DNA of 64,000 nt from Rhizobium freirei PRF 81. Its GTDB lineage: Bacteria > Pseudomonadota > Alphaproteobacteria > Rhizobiales > Rhizobiaceae. A program made the position numbers and the translations under genes. Below the pieces are notes generated by a model. The model was given only the letters and a program-made list of their open reading frames with translations. It did not search any database and had not been told where the DNA came from. The stretch is taken from contig NZ_AQHN01000070.1 in the NCBI RefSeq assembly GCF_000359745.1, forward strand, positions 1 to 64,000, in the 5' to 3' direction. Position 1 is the stretch's first letter; each line of letters begins with the position of its first letter. This document shows positions 25,231 through 34,136 of the stretch, in pieces.

Positions 25231-28146
25231 ATGCAGACGAAAAGACAGGCGCGCCGGCGGTGGCCCGCCGCCAAAGAACAGGAATCCGGTCGGCAGAGCA
25301 TGGAAATGCATGACATCGATTTTCCGGCTATTCTCGACGTTCCCGCATTGAGAGCGGAATGCGAGGCACTTGCCAAGCGCCATCTGGACAAGAATGAGGA
25401 ACGGTCAGCGCTGCTCGCCCTTTTAAAGAAGGCGAGCCAGGAAGGGCGCGAAGAGGCGCGGCGTTTGCTGGCCTTCCAGGGCAGCGGGCTCGATTGCGCG
25501 CACCGCATTTCCTGGCTGCAGGACCAGATCATCACGGTTATCTACGATTTCACCGTCCATCACGTTTTTCCGAAGCGGGCCGGTAGCTTCTCCGTCACTG
25601 CCGTCGGCGGCTATGGCCGTGATACGCTGGCGCCGGGCTCGGATATCGACCTTCTCTTCCTCTTCCAGCCGAAACCGGACAGCGAAACGCACAAGGCGGT
25701 CGAATTCATTCTCTACATGCTCTGGGACATGGGCTTCAAAGTCGGCCACGCCACGCGCACGGTCGAGGAGTGCATCCGCGAGGCCAAGTCCGATATGACG
25801 GTGCGCACGGCGGTTCTCGAAACCCGCTATATCTGCGGTAACGAGCCGTTGACGCGGGAGCTGCAGGCGCGCTTTGACAAGGAAATCGTCACCAATACCG
25901 GCCCGGAATTCATTGCCGCCAAGCTTGCCGAACGCGACGAGCGCCACAGAAAGGCGGGCGATACCCGCTATCTGGTCGAGCCGAACGTCAAGGAAGGCAA
26001 GGGCGGTCTGCGCGACCTGCACACGCTGTTCTGGATCTCGAAATACTACTATCACGTCCGCGATCCGGTCGAACTGGTGAAGCTCGGCGTGCTCTCGAAG
26101 CAGGAATACCGCCTCTTCGAAAAGGCCGAGGATTTCCTCTGGGCCGTGCGCTGCCACATGCATTTCCTGACCGGCAAGGCAGAAGAGCGGCTTTCTTTCG
26201 ATATCCAGCGCGATATCGCGGCAGCGCTCGATTATCACGCGCGCCCCGGCCTTTCCGCCGTCGAGCGCTTCATGAAGCACTACTTCCTTGTCGCCAAGGA
26301 TGTCGGCGATCTCACCCGCATTCTCTGCGCAGCGCTCGAGGACCAGCAGGCCAAGGCGACGCCGGGGCTGACCGGCGTCATCAGCCGCTTCGCCAATCGC
26401 TCGCGCAAGATCCCCGGCACCGTGGAGTTCGTCGAGGATCGCGGCCGCATCGCGCTTGCCAATCCCGATGTATTCAAGCGCGACCCGGTGAGCCTCGTCA
26501 GGCTGTTCTTCGTCGCCGACATCAACGGCCTGGAATTCCATCCGGATGCCTTGAAGCGCGTCACCCGCTCGCTGAACCTGATCGACAACGATCTGCGCGA
26601 GAACGAGGAGGCGAACCGGCTCTTCCTCTCCATCCTTACCTCCAAACGCGATCCGGCGCTGATCCTGCGCCGCATGAACGAGGCCGGGGTGCTTGGCCGT
26701 TTCATTCCCGAATTCGGCAAGATCGTCTCGATGATGCAGTTCAACATGTATCATCACTATACGGTGGACGAGCATCTGATCCGCGCCGTCGAGGTGCTGT
26801 CGGAGATCGACAAGGGCAAGGCGGAAGATATCCATCCGCTGACCAACAAGCTGATGCCTGGGATCGAGGACCGCGACGCGCTCTATGTCGCCGTGCTCCT
26901 GCATGATATCGCCAAAGGCCGCGAGGAGGATCACTCGGAAGCGGGCGCCAAGGTGGCGCGCAAGCTCTGCCCGCGCTTCGGCCTGTCGCCGAAACAGACC
27001 GAGCTTGTGGTCTGGCTGATCGCCGAGCATCTGACCATGTCGATGGTCGCGCAGACGCGTGACCTGACCGATCGCAAGACGATCATCGATTTCGCCGACC
27101 GGGTTCAGTCGCTCGACCGGTTGAAAATGCTGCTGATCCTGACTGTCTGCGACATCCGTGCCGTCGGCCCGGGCGTCTGGAACGGCTGGAAGGGTCAGCT
27201 GCTGCGCACGCTCTATTATGAGACGGAGCTGCTGCTGGCCGGCGGCTTCTCCGAAGTGTCGCGCAAGGAGCGGGCGGAAGCCGCGGCCGAAGCCCTTGAG
27301 CATGCGCTTGCAGACTGGAGCGCAAAGGAGCGCAAGGCCTACGTCAAGCTGCACTACCAGCCCTATCTTCTGTCCGTGCCGCTGGAGGATCAGATCCGCC
27401 ACACGCAGTTCATGCGCCAGTCGGACAAGGCAGGCAAAGTGCTCGCCACCATGGTGCGCACAGACAGCTTCCATGCCATCACCGAGATCACCGTGCTCTC
27501 GCCCGACCATCCGCGTCTCTTGACCGTGATTGCCGGCGCATGTGCTGCGGCCGGCGCCAATATCGCCGATGCGCAGATCTTCACGACAGCCGACGGCCGC
27601 GCCCTCGACACCATCCACGTCAGCCGTGAATTTCCCGACGATGCCGACGAGCTGCGCCGTGCCGGCACCATCGGCAAGATGATTGAAGATGTGCTTGCCG
27701 GCCGCAAGCGGCTGCCGGAAGTCATTGCGACGCGCACGAAGAACCGCCGCAAGAACAAGGCCTTTGTCATCCCGCCGTCGGTGATCATCTCCAACAGCCT
27801 GTCCAACAAGTTCACGGTCATTGAGGTGGAATGCCTCGACCGCACCGGCCTGCTGTCGGAGATAACGGCTGTCCTCTCGGATCTGTCGCTCGATATCCAG
27901 TCGGCCCGCATCACCACTTTCGGCGAGAAGGTCATCGACACCTTCTACGTCACCGATCTGGTCGGGCAGAAGATCTCCAATGAAAACAAGCGAGCCAACA
28001 TTACCGCACGCCTGAAAGCTGTCATGGCGGGTGAGGAGGATGAGATGCGCGAGCGCATGCCCTCCGGCATTATCGCGCCAGCCGCCACGCGCGGCACGGC
28101 CGTCGAAAATCCAGATACCGAAAAGAAAGCCGGTTCAGCCGTATGA
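25231..28146 (+). CDS. glnD: Bifunctional uridylyltransferase / uridylyl-removing enzyme GlnD
   Basis: GlnD senses glutamine and adds or removes UMP on PII proteins (GlnB, GlnK), setting nitrogen regulation. The 971-residue protein has the nucleotidyltransferase motif GGYGRDTLAPGSDIDLLFLF (near residue 126), a GlnD-type linker, the HD phosphohydrolase domain with VLLHDIAKGREEDHSEAGA (near 557), and two C-terminal ACT domains (about 747-830, ITEITVLSPDHPRLLTVIAG; and 858-935, FTVIEVECLDRTGLLSEIT). The start has AAAAAGG nine bases upstream; an internal ATG 23 codons in would give a length nearer the Sinorhizobium protein. It is coupled to murJ by a four-base overlap. Confidence 0.96.
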   Translation: MQTKRQARRRWPAAKEQESGRQSMEMHDIDFPAILDVPALRAECEALAKRHLDKNEERSALLALLKKASQEGREEARRLLAFQGSGLDCAHRISWLQDQIITVIYDFTVHHVFPKRAGSFSVTAVGGYGRDTLAPGSDIDLLFLFQPKPDSETHKAVEFILYMLWDMGFKVGHATRTVEECIREAKSDMTVRTAVLETRYICGNEPLTRELQARFDKEIVTNTGPEFIAAKLAERDERHRKAGDTRYLVEPNVKEGKGGLRDLHTLFWISKYYYHVRDPVELVKLGVLSKQEYRLFEKAEDFLWAVRCHMHFLTGKAEERLSFDIQRDIAAALDYHARPGLSAVERFMKHYFLVAKDVGDLTRILCAALEDQQAKATPGLTGVISRFANRSRKIPGTVEFVEDRGRIALANPDVFKRDPVSLVRLFFVADINGLEFHPDALKRVTRSLNLIDNDLRENEEANRLFLSILTSKRDPALILRRMNEAGVLGRFIPEFGKIVSMMQFNMYHHYTVDEHLIRAVEVLSEIDKGKAEDIHPLTNKLMPGIEDRDALYVAVLLHDIAKGREEDHSEAGAKVARKLCPRFGLSPKQTELVVWLIAEHLTMSMVAQTRDLTDRKTIIDFADRVQSLDRLKMLLILTVCDIRAVGPGVWNGWKGQLLRTLYYETELLLAGGFSEVSRKERAEAAAEALEHALADWSAKERKAYVKLHYQPYLLSVPLEDQIRHTQFMRQSDKAGKVLATMVRTDSFHAITEITVLSPDHPRLLTVIAGACAAAGANIADAQIFTTADGRALDTIHVSREFPDDADELRRAGTIGKMIEDVLAGRKRLPEVIATRTKNRRKNKAFVIPPSVIISNSLSNKFTVIEVECLDRTGLLSEITAVLSDLSLDIQSARITTFGEKVIDTFYVTDLVGQKISNENKRANITARLKAVMAGEEDEMRERMPSGIIAPAATRGTAVENPDTEKKAGSAV

Positions 28147-29747
28147 GCCTAGTCAAGAAATTCATCACGGTCGGTGGCGCGACGCTTGGTAGCCGTATCT
28201 TCGGCTTTGCCCGCGAGACGCTGATGGCCGCAGCCCTCGGCACCGGCCCGATGGCCGACGTGTTCTACGCCGCGTTCCGCTTTCCGAATCTCTTCCGCCG
28301 CCTGTTTGCCGAGGGCGCTTTCAATGCCGCCTTCGTGCCGCTCTTTGCCAAGGAGATCGAGGCGAACGGTATCGAGGGCGCGAAACGCTTCTCCGAGGAA
28401 GTGTTCGGTGTTCTCTTCTCGGTCCTGTTCTTGATCACCGTCGTCATGGAACTGGGCATGCCGCTGATCGTGCGCTGGATCATCGCGCCGGGCTTCGCCG
28501 ACGATCCGGACAAATTCTCGATCACGGTGCGCATGGCCGCCGTGATGTTCCCCTATCTGATGTGCATGTCGCTGACGGCGATGATGAGCGGCATGCTGAA
28601 CTCGCTGCATCATTTCTTCGCGGCAGCGGTGGCACCCGTCTTCCTCAACGTCGTGATGATCGGCGCGCTGTTCTATTCGCTCTATTTCGGCGCTCTGCCG
28701 CTGCAGACAGCCTGGTATCTCTCCTGGGGCGTGCTTGTCGCCGGCATCCTGCAATTGCTCGTCGTCTACATCGGCGTGCGTTTTGCCGGCATCAGTATCG
28801 GCTTCCGCTGGCCGCGCTTCACGCCGAACGTCAAGCGGCTCTTGATCCTCGCCATTCCGGCCGCAGTCACCGGCGGCATCACCCAGATCAACCAGATGAT
28901 CGGCCAGGCGATCGCCTCCAGCCGCGAAGGCGCGATCGCCGCCCTGCAATATGCCGACCGCATCTATCAGCTGCCGCTCGGCGTCGTCGGCGTGGCCGTC
29001 GGCGTCGTATTGCTGCCGGAGCTGGCGCGTGCCTTGAAATCAGGCCACCTCAAGGAGGCTGGCAATCTGCAGAACCGCTCGATCGAATTCGTGCTGTTCC
29101 TGACATTACCGGCCGCCATGGCGCTCTGGGTTCTGTCGGACGATATCATTCGCGTGCTCTACGAACGCCGCGCCTTCCATCAGGAAAACACCGTCATCGT
29201 CGGCTCGATCCTGGCGATTTATGGTCTGGGCCTGCCGGCCTTCGTGCTGATCAAGGCCCTGCAGCCGGGTTTCTACGCCCGCGAGGACACCAAGACCCCG
29301 ATGCGGTTCTCCGGCGTTGCCGTTGCCGTCAATTGCGCGATCGCGCTCAGCCTTTTCCCCTTTATGGGTGCACCCGGCATCGCGGTTGCCGAAGCGACGG
29401 CCGGCTGGATCAGCACGGTGCTGCTCTTCACGACGCTGCTGCGCCGCGGCCACCTTACCTGGGAATGGGCGCTCGCCCGCCGCACCGTCCTGCTGCTCGT
29501 TTCGGCTGGCGTCATGACCGGGGTCATCGTCTATCTGCAGCACCGTTGGGGAGCATATCTGGCGTCCGGCACATCGCTTTTGAGCAAGGTGAGCACGCTC
29601 GGCCTGCTGATCGCCATTTCCATGCTGGTCTATTTCGCGGTCGCCTTCCTCATCGGTGGCGCCGATCTGGGCATGATCCGCCGGAACATCAACCGCAAGC
29701 GTCCGGCTGCGGCGGCACCGGATGCGAAAGCGGTGAATGGGGAATAG
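28143..29747 (+). CDS. murJ: Lipid II flippase MurJ (MviN)
   Basis: MurJ flips lipid-linked peptidoglycan precursors across the inner membrane. The 534-residue protein is a polytopic MOP-superfamily member with about 14 transmembrane helices. Family motifs include the N-terminal GGATLGSRIFGFARETLMAA, AFRFPNLFRRLFAEGAFNAA, and PALGLPAFVLIKALQPGFYA-like YGLGLPAFVLIKALQPGFYA with REDTKTPMRF. Its ATG overlaps the glnD stop; glnD-murJ is a conserved rhizobial pair. The C-terminus is a short basic cytoplasmic tail. The 253-base gap that follows holds two members of the CTTCTCCCC repeat family. Confidence 0.95.
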   Translation: MSLVKKFITVGGATLGSRIFGFARETLMAAALGTGPMADVFYAAFRFPNLFRRLFAEGAFNAAFVPLFAKEIEANGIEGAKRFSEEVFGVLFSVLFLITVVMELGMPLIVRWIIAPGFADDPDKFSITVRMAAVMFPYLMCMSLTAMMSGMLNSLHHFFAAAVAPVFLNVVMIGALFYSLYFGALPLQTAWYLSWGVLVAGILQLLVVYIGVRFAGISIGFRWPRFTPNVKRLLILAIPAAVTGGITQINQMIGQAIASSREGAIAALQYADRIYQLPLGVVGVAVGVVLLPELARALKSGHLKEAGNLQNRSIEFVLFLTLPAAMALWVLSDDIIRVLYERRAFHQENTVIVGSILAIYGLGLPAFVLIKALQPGFYAREDTKTPMRFSGVAVAVNCAIALSLFPFMGAPGIAVAEATAGWISTVLLFTTLLRRGHLTWEWALARRTVLLLVSAGVMTGVIVYLQHRWGAYLASGTSLLSKVSTLGLLIAISMLVYFAVAFLIGGADLGMIRRNINRKRPAAAAPDAKAVNGE

Positions 29748-29757
29748 GGGCAGTCAA

Positions 29758-29841
29758 GCTCCTTCGCCCCGCATTGCGGGGAGAAGGTGGCTTGGCGCGA
29801 TCGAGCGGAGTGAGATTGCGACAAGTCGGATGAGGGGGCTT
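29758..29841. repeat. Intergenic palindromic repeat (CTTCTCCCC family), copy 2
   Basis: CCTTCGCCCCGCA-TTG-CGGGGAGAAGG forms a near-perfect hairpin (one G-A mismatch) and is followed by TGGCTTGG and, after an insert, GTCGGATGAGGGGGC. This is the same architecture as the copy at 41-95. It starts about ten bases after the murJ stop and may also act as a transcription barrier. Confidence 0.65.
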
Positions 29842-29931
29842 CACTGATGTCTCCGCAGAATTAAAGTATGCAGGCGGCACCATTTTAATGACTGGCCAAG
29901 ATAGTTTGTCGAAGCAGAACATTTACGCATG

Positions 29932-29972
29932 GCCCCTCACCCTAGCCCTCTCCCCCCAAGCGGGGCGAGGGG
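29932..29972. repeat. Intergenic palindromic repeat (CTTCTCCCC family), copy 3, inverted
   Basis: GCCCCTCACCCTAGCCCTCT followed by CCCCCCAAGCGGGGCGAGGG reads, on the minus strand, as the C-rich hairpin then CTAGGGTGAGGGGC. It is therefore an inverted, diverged member of the family at 41-95 and 29758-29841. It ends 28 bases before the VOC-family start codon. An upstream in-frame ATG for the VOC gene lies at its left edge, and reading through it would give an implausible N-terminus. Confidence 0.55.
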
Positions 29973-30000
29973 ACGATATAGCCAGAAGCGGAGCTCTCTC

Positions 30001-30393
30001 ATGCCCCAATCCCTCTTCCTCGTTGCCCTTGTCGTCGATGATTACGATCGCGCAAAAGCCTTCTATTGCGATGCCCTCGGCTTCGATTGCCTGCAGGACG
30101 AAGTCCAGCCGGAGGGCAAGCGTTGGATCGTCGTCAAGCCGAAGGGTAGGGAGGGCGCCGCACTCCTGCTGGCCCAGGCTGCGGACGAAAGACAGCGCGC
30201 CGCGATCGGCAATCAGACCGGCGGCCGCGTCGGCTTTTTCCTGAAGACGGATGATTTCGCCCGCGATCATGCCGCGATGAAGGAAAAGGGCGTACGGTTC
30301 ATGGAAGAGCCACGCCATGAAGTTTATGGCACGGTGGCGGTCTTTGCCGATCCCTACGGCAATACCTGGGATCTGATCCAGCATTCTTCCTGA
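30001..30393 (+). CDS. VOC family (glyoxalase-like) protein
   Basis: A 130-residue vicinal-oxygen-chelate protein with two beta-alpha-beta-beta-beta modules: LFLVALVVDDYDRAKAFYCD and LGFDCLQDEVQ, then VGFFLKTDDFARDHAAMKEK and TVAVFADPYGNTWDLIQ. The glutamate typical of glyoxalase I metal sites is not obvious, so it could be a bleomycin-resistance-like or other lyase-fold protein; the substrate is unknown. GGAG lies eight bases before the chosen ATG. The gene stands alone between repeat elements and trpS, which suggests an accessory gene. Confidence 0.85.
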   Translation: MPQSLFLVALVVDDYDRAKAFYCDALGFDCLQDEVQPEGKRWIVVKPKGREGAALLLAQAADERQRAAIGNQTGGRVGFFLKTDDFARDHAAMKEKGVRFMEEPRHEVYGTVAVFADPYGNTWDLIQHSS

Positions 30394-30505
30394 GACTGTG
30401 GCACATAGCCTCTTGATCCCCGTCGATACCGCGTGCATAAGCCGCTCGAAACCAGGGGTCGAGTGTGGACTCGCCCAGGCCCTCCACAAGCCTTTTGAGG
30501 ACGAC

Positions 30506-31570
30506 ATGACCGAATTCAAGCCGCTCGTATTCTCCGGCGTTCAGCCCACAGGCAATCTCCATCTCGGCAATTATCTCGGCGCGATCCGCAAGTTCGTGGC
30601 CCTGCAGGCCAACAACGACTGCATCTATTGCGTCGTCGACATGCATGCGCTGACGGCTCAGCTCGTGCATGACGACATGCCGAACCAGACGCGCTCGATC
30701 ACCGCGGCCTTCCTTGCCGCCGGCATCGACCCGGAAAAGCATATCGTCTTCAATCAGTCGGCCGTGCCGGGGCACGCCGAACTTGCCTGGATCTTCAACT
30801 GTGTCGCCCGCATCGGCTGGATGAACCGCATGACGCAGTTCAAGGACAAGGCAGGCAAGGACCGCGAGCAGGCTTCCCTCGGCCTTTACGCCTATCCGAG
30901 CCTGATGGCCGCCGACATTCTGCTCTATCGCGCCACGCATGTTCCTGTTGGAGACGACCAGAAGCAGCATCTGGAGCTGACCCGCGACATCGCCATGAAG
31001 TTCAATCTGGACTACATGGAGCATATTCGCCGCACGGGCTACGGCATCGACATCACCGTCGGCGATGAGCCGGTACATGCCTATTTCCCGATGGTCGAGC
31101 CGCTGATCGATGGCCCGGCGCCGCGCGTCATGTCGCTGCGCGACGGCACCAAGAAGATGTCGAAATCCGATGCGTCGGACCTGTCACGCATCAACCTGCT
31201 CGATGACGAAGAAAATATCTCGAAGAAGATCCGCAAGGCCAAGACCGATCCGGATGGCTTGCCGAGCGAAATCGCCGGTCTCGCCGGCCGCCCGGAAGCC
31301 GACAATCTGGTCGGCATCTACGCAGCGCTCGCCGACCAGTCGAAGGCAGAGGTTCTCTCCGAATTCGGTGGCCAGCAGTTCTCGGTCTTCAAGCCGGCGC
31401 TCGTCGATCTCGCCGTGCATGTGCTTTCGCCGATCACGATGGAAATGCGCCGCCTGATGGCTGACCCCGGCCATATCGATGCCGTGCTGCGCGATGGCGG
31501 CGCCCGCGCCCGCGCTCGTGCCGACGTGACCATGAAGCAGGTTCGCGACATTATCGGCTTTCTCTATTGA
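30506..31570 (+). CDS. trpS: Tryptophan--tRNA ligase
   Basis: TrpRS charges tRNA-Trp. The 354-residue protein has the class I HIGH-type motif in GVQPTGNLHLGNYLGAI (about residues 11-27) and the KMSKS loop in DGTKKMSKSDASD. MTQFKDKAGKDREQASLGLY and YPSLMAADILLYRATHVPVG are typical of bacterial TrpRS. The start follows GAGG. The segment 30394-30505 upstream shows no other feature. It lies in the conserved murJ-trpS-usp-nfuA order, here interrupted by the VOC gene. Confidence 0.96.
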   Translation: MTEFKPLVFSGVQPTGNLHLGNYLGAIRKFVALQANNDCIYCVVDMHALTAQLVHDDMPNQTRSITAAFLAAGIDPEKHIVFNQSAVPGHAELAWIFNCVARIGWMNRMTQFKDKAGKDREQASLGLYAYPSLMAADILLYRATHVPVGDDQKQHLELTRDIAMKFNLDYMEHIRRTGYGIDITVGDEPVHAYFPMVEPLIDGPAPRVMSLRDGTKKMSKSDASDLSRINLLDDEENISKKIRKAKTDPDGLPSEIAGLAGRPEADNLVGIYAALADQSKAEVLSEFGGQQFSVFKPALVDLAVHVLSPITMEMRRLMADPGHIDAVLRDGGARARARADVTMKQVRDIIGFLY

Positions 31571-31645
31571 TGATGTCGTAATGGGGGGCTCCCGCTTGAA
31601 AACGGGGGCTTGCAAAACGCCCGCTTCGGGTGTCAGAGTCGTCGT

Positions 31646-32137
31646 ATGGTATCAAAACGTCTCTCACGGCTCGAAGGTCATCGCCGCAAGTTCATGGCGG
31701 TCATCGACGGAACACCAGAATGTCAGCGCGCCGTCCACTATGCCGGCCGGCGTGCCAAGAATTCCAATGGCGGTCTCGTATTGCTCTACGTGATCCCCGA
31801 GGGCGACTTTCAGCAATGGCTCGGGGTCGAGGAGATCATGCGGGCGGAAGCTCGCGAAGAAGCCGAGGCGGCGACCGCCAAGGCGGCTCAGGCCGTCCGT
31901 GAGAATGTCGGCATCGATGCGGAAATCGTCATTCGCGAGGGATCGCCAGCCGAGCAGATCAATGCCGTCATCGAAGAGGACCGCGATATCGCGCTGCTCG
32001 TTCTGGCCGCAGGTTCCGCCAAGGAAGGCCCAGGCCCGCTGGTCTCGTCGATCGCCGGTCGCGCGGCCGCCTTTCCGATTCCGGTGACGGTGCTGCCGGA
32101 CACGCTGACGAACGAGGAAATCGACGCGCTCAGCTGA
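31646..32137 (+). CDS. Universal stress protein (UspA family)
   Basis: A 163-residue single Usp domain. KFMAVIDGTPECQRAVHYAG forms the nucleotide-binding strand and helix. The C-terminal loop LVLAAGSAKEGPGPLVSSIA followed by FPIPVTVLP corresponds to the G-2x-G-9x-G-S/T ATP-loop region, with a degenerate spacing. Usp proteins respond to starvation and stress, but the biochemical role of this one is unknown. The 75-base gap after trpS contains short GC hairpins (CCCG-N8-CGGG) that may terminate trpS. Confidence 0.88.
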   Translation: MVSKRLSRLEGHRRKFMAVIDGTPECQRAVHYAGRRAKNSNGGLVLLYVIPEGDFQQWLGVEEIMRAEAREEAEAATAKAAQAVRENVGIDAEIVIREGSPAEQINAVIEEDRDIALLVLAAGSAKEGPGPLVSSIAGRAAAFPIPVTVLPDTLTNEEIDALS

Positions 32138-32254
32138 TGCGGGGCGACCATTTCTTGAGAAACACTCTCTTGAATTGAATGGGCAGAAGGCCTATTTTCT
32201 TTTGAAATATTCTAAAGTTGGGACCGGGTTTGTGCCCGCCGCATGGAGATCAAT

Positions 32255-32821
32255 ATGTTCATTCAGACCGAAGCGACGCCGAACCCCGCGACCCTGAAGT
32301 TCCTGCCGGGTAAGGTGGTGATGGAAAACGGCACGGCCGAGTTCCGCAGCGCTGAGGACGCCGAGGCTTCGCCGCTTGCTGCCCGCCTCTTCGAGATCCC
32401 AGGCGTGACCGGTGTCTATTTCGGCTATGACTTCATCTCCGTCTCCAAGGAAAATCAGGAATGGCAGCACCTGAAGCCCGCCATTCTCGGCTCGATCATG
32501 GAGCACTTCATGTCCGGCAAGCCCGTGATGGGCTCGACCTCGGTTCTCTCCGAAGTGCAGGATGCCGGCGGCGAGTTCTTCGATGAAGGCGATGAGGCCA
32601 TCGTGCTGACCATCAAGGAGCTGCTCGATACCCGCGTCCGTCCGGCCGTTGCCCAGGATGGCGGCGACATCACCTTCCGCGGCTTCCGTCACGGCAAGGT
32701 CTACCTCAATATGAAGGGTTCCTGCTCCGGCTGCCCGTCTTCGACGGCGACCCTGAAGCACGGCGTGCAGAACCTCCTGCGCCACTTCGTTCCGGAAGTG
32801 CAGGAAGTCGAAGCCGTCTGA
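32255..32821 (+). CDS. nfuA: Iron-sulfur cluster scaffold protein (Nfu/NifU-like)
   Basis: Nfu proteins carry and deliver Fe-S clusters. The 188-residue protein has the N-terminal Nfu_N domain (FIQTEATPNPATLKFLPGKV, EIPGVTGVYFGYDFISVSKE) and the C-terminal NifU domain with the cluster-binding CxxC in GSCSGCPSSTATLKHGVQN. The chosen ATG gives the standard MFIQTEATPNP start; an ATG four codons upstream is possible. miaB, a radical-SAM iron-sulfur enzyme, lies about 3 kb downstream, though no direct link is implied. Confidence 0.93.
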   Translation: MFIQTEATPNPATLKFLPGKVVMENGTAEFRSAEDAEASPLAARLFEIPGVTGVYFGYDFISVSKENQEWQHLKPAILGSIMEHFMSGKPVMGSTSVLSEVQDAGGEFFDEGDEAIVLTIKELLDTRVRPAVAQDGGDITFRGFRHGKVYLNMKGSCSGCPSSTATLKHGVQNLLRHFVPEVQEVEAV

Positions 32822-32866
32822 GCACGATCCCAAAGGGCGCTCAGCGGTTTTGGATGGGATCATGCC
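32820..32866. repeat. Degenerate RIME-like hairpin
   Basis: GAGCACGATCCCAAA is followed after about 17 bases by TTTTGGATGGGATCATGCC, giving an imperfect hairpin of the GAGCATGATCCC...GGGATCATGCTC type seen widely between rhizobial genes. It begins at the nfuA stop codon and could act as its terminator. The rest of the gap to tsaB (to 32944) shows nothing else. Confidence 0.55.
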
Positions 32867-32944
32867 GATACAGCCGCTGGAGCTCTGGGCCGTTCGAAGA
32901 TAAAGTCATCCGCGTTACATGTGCGGCTTTTCGGAATTGTTGAC

Positions 32945-33601
32945 ATGATCGTACTGGCGCTCGACACGGCAGGTGTGGATTGCGCTGCCGCTGTGTATGA
33001 TAGCGGCAGTGATTCTGTGATGGGGGAGGTCACGGAAACGATCGGACGGGGGCATGCCGAGCATCTGATGCACGTTGTCGACGAAGCGCTGGCGAAAGCC
33101 GGTACGGCGCTTTCGGCCGTCGAACGTGTCGTCGTGACCGTCGGCCCTGGTTCCTTCACCGGCATCCGCATCGGCGTTGCAGCCGCGCGCGGTTTTGCGC
33201 TCTCCCTCAACGTTCCTGCGGTTGGCGTCACGACCCTCGAGGTCATGGCGGCGACTGCCAGAACACAGAATCCGGGCAAGTCGGTTCTGGCTGCCATCGA
33301 TGCCAAGCGCGAGGAGATTTATCTCCAGAGCTTCGATGCCGATGGCAACCCGCTGGACGAGGCTCGGGCCGTGACGATCGACGAAGCGCGGGCAATTGCC
33401 GCTGCCTTCGACGGCGTCGTCACCGGAACGGCGGTCGCCCGGTTGAGCGACGCGCCGCCGGCGGAGCGGCCAGACGCATTTCCGATTGCCGTCGTCGCCC
33501 GGCTGGGCGCTGGCAAACCTGCCGGCGAAAAGCCGAAGCCGCTTTATCTTCGCGGACCCGATGCCAGACCGCAGGCCGGATACGCAGTTGCCAGGCAGTA
33601 G
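32945..33601 (+). CDS. tsaB: tRNA threonylcarbamoyladenosine biosynthesis protein TsaB
   Basis: TsaB supports TsaD and TsaE in making the t6A37 modification of ANN-decoding tRNAs. The 218-residue protein has the ASKHA-fold start MIVLALDTAGVDCAAAVYDS, the histidine-containing RGHAEHLMHVVDEALAKAG, and VERVVVTVGPGSFTGIRIGV plus ARGFALSLNVPAVGVTTLEV typical of TsaB/YeaZ. rimI follows two bases later, a very common tsaB-rimI pairing. tsaD and tsaE are not in the window. Confidence 0.94.
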   Translation: MIVLALDTAGVDCAAAVYDSGSDSVMGEVTETIGRGHAEHLMHVVDEALAKAGTALSAVERVVVTVGPGSFTGIRIGVAAARGFALSLNVPAVGVTTLEVMAATARTQNPGKSVLAAIDAKREEIYLQSFDADGNPLDEARAVTIDEARAIAAAFDGVVTGTAVARLSDAPPAERPDAFPIAVVARLGAGKPAGEKPKPLYLRGPDARPQAGYAVARQ

Positions 33602-33603
33602 AA

Positions 33604-34098
33604 ATGCTCGAATCCTATCTGACCCTCAAAGCCGAATATGAAATCATCCCGATGGACTTGAAGGATTGCGCCGAAGTGGCGCTCCTGCATGGCGAACGCT
33701 TTCCGCGGGTCTGGGATGAGACCGAATTTCAGGATCTCCTCTCGCAGGAGACCACCTTCGGCTTCGTCGCCCGCCAGACCAATGCCATCCTGAAGAAGGC
33801 GCTTCCTGGCTTCGTGCTGGCACGGCATGTGGCAGGCGAAGGTGAAATTCTGACGATTGCAGTCAATGCCAAACTCGGACGCTCGGGTCTCGGCTGGCGG
33901 CTGATGCAGGCAGCCCTGCGCGAGACCCGCGATCGCGGCGGCGAAACCATGTTCCTGGAGGTCGATGGCGGCAATCGGCCGGCGCTCGGTCTCTACCGCA
34001 AGCTTGGTTTCGAGACGGTCGGCGAGCGCAAGGCCTATTATGTCAGCGGCAACGGCCAGAAATCGACGGCGCTTGTCATGCGGCGCGTTCTTCGCTAG
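33604..34098 (+). CDS. rimI: Ribosomal-protein-S18-alanine N-acetyltransferase RimI
   Basis: A 164-residue GNAT enzyme placed directly after tsaB, the standard position of RimI, which acetylates the N-terminal alanine of ribosomal protein S18. The fold is clear: ILTIAVNAKLGRSGLGWRLM (beta-4 and acetyl-CoA loop; the usual RRxGxG/A loop is LGRSGLG here), MFLEVDGGNRPALGLYRKLG and FETVGERKAYYV. Substrate assignment rests on position as much as on sequence, because GNAT paralogues are similar. Confidence 0.87.
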   Translation: MLESYLTLKAEYEIIPMDLKDCAEVALLHGERFPRVWDETEFQDLLSQETTFGFVARQTNAILKKALPGFVLARHVAGEGEILTIAVNAKLGRSGLGWRLMQAALRETRDRGGETMFLEVDGGNRPALGLYRKLGFETVGERKAYYVSGNGQKSTALVMRRVLR

Positions 34099-34136
34099 TC
34101 CGTTGTCACAGTCCAATAGACCGAAGACAGCAATTG

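Noticed and set aside
25423..27618. Long open frame antisense to glnD
   Set aside because: It is a shadow of glnD codon usage; all glnD motifs lie on the plus strand.
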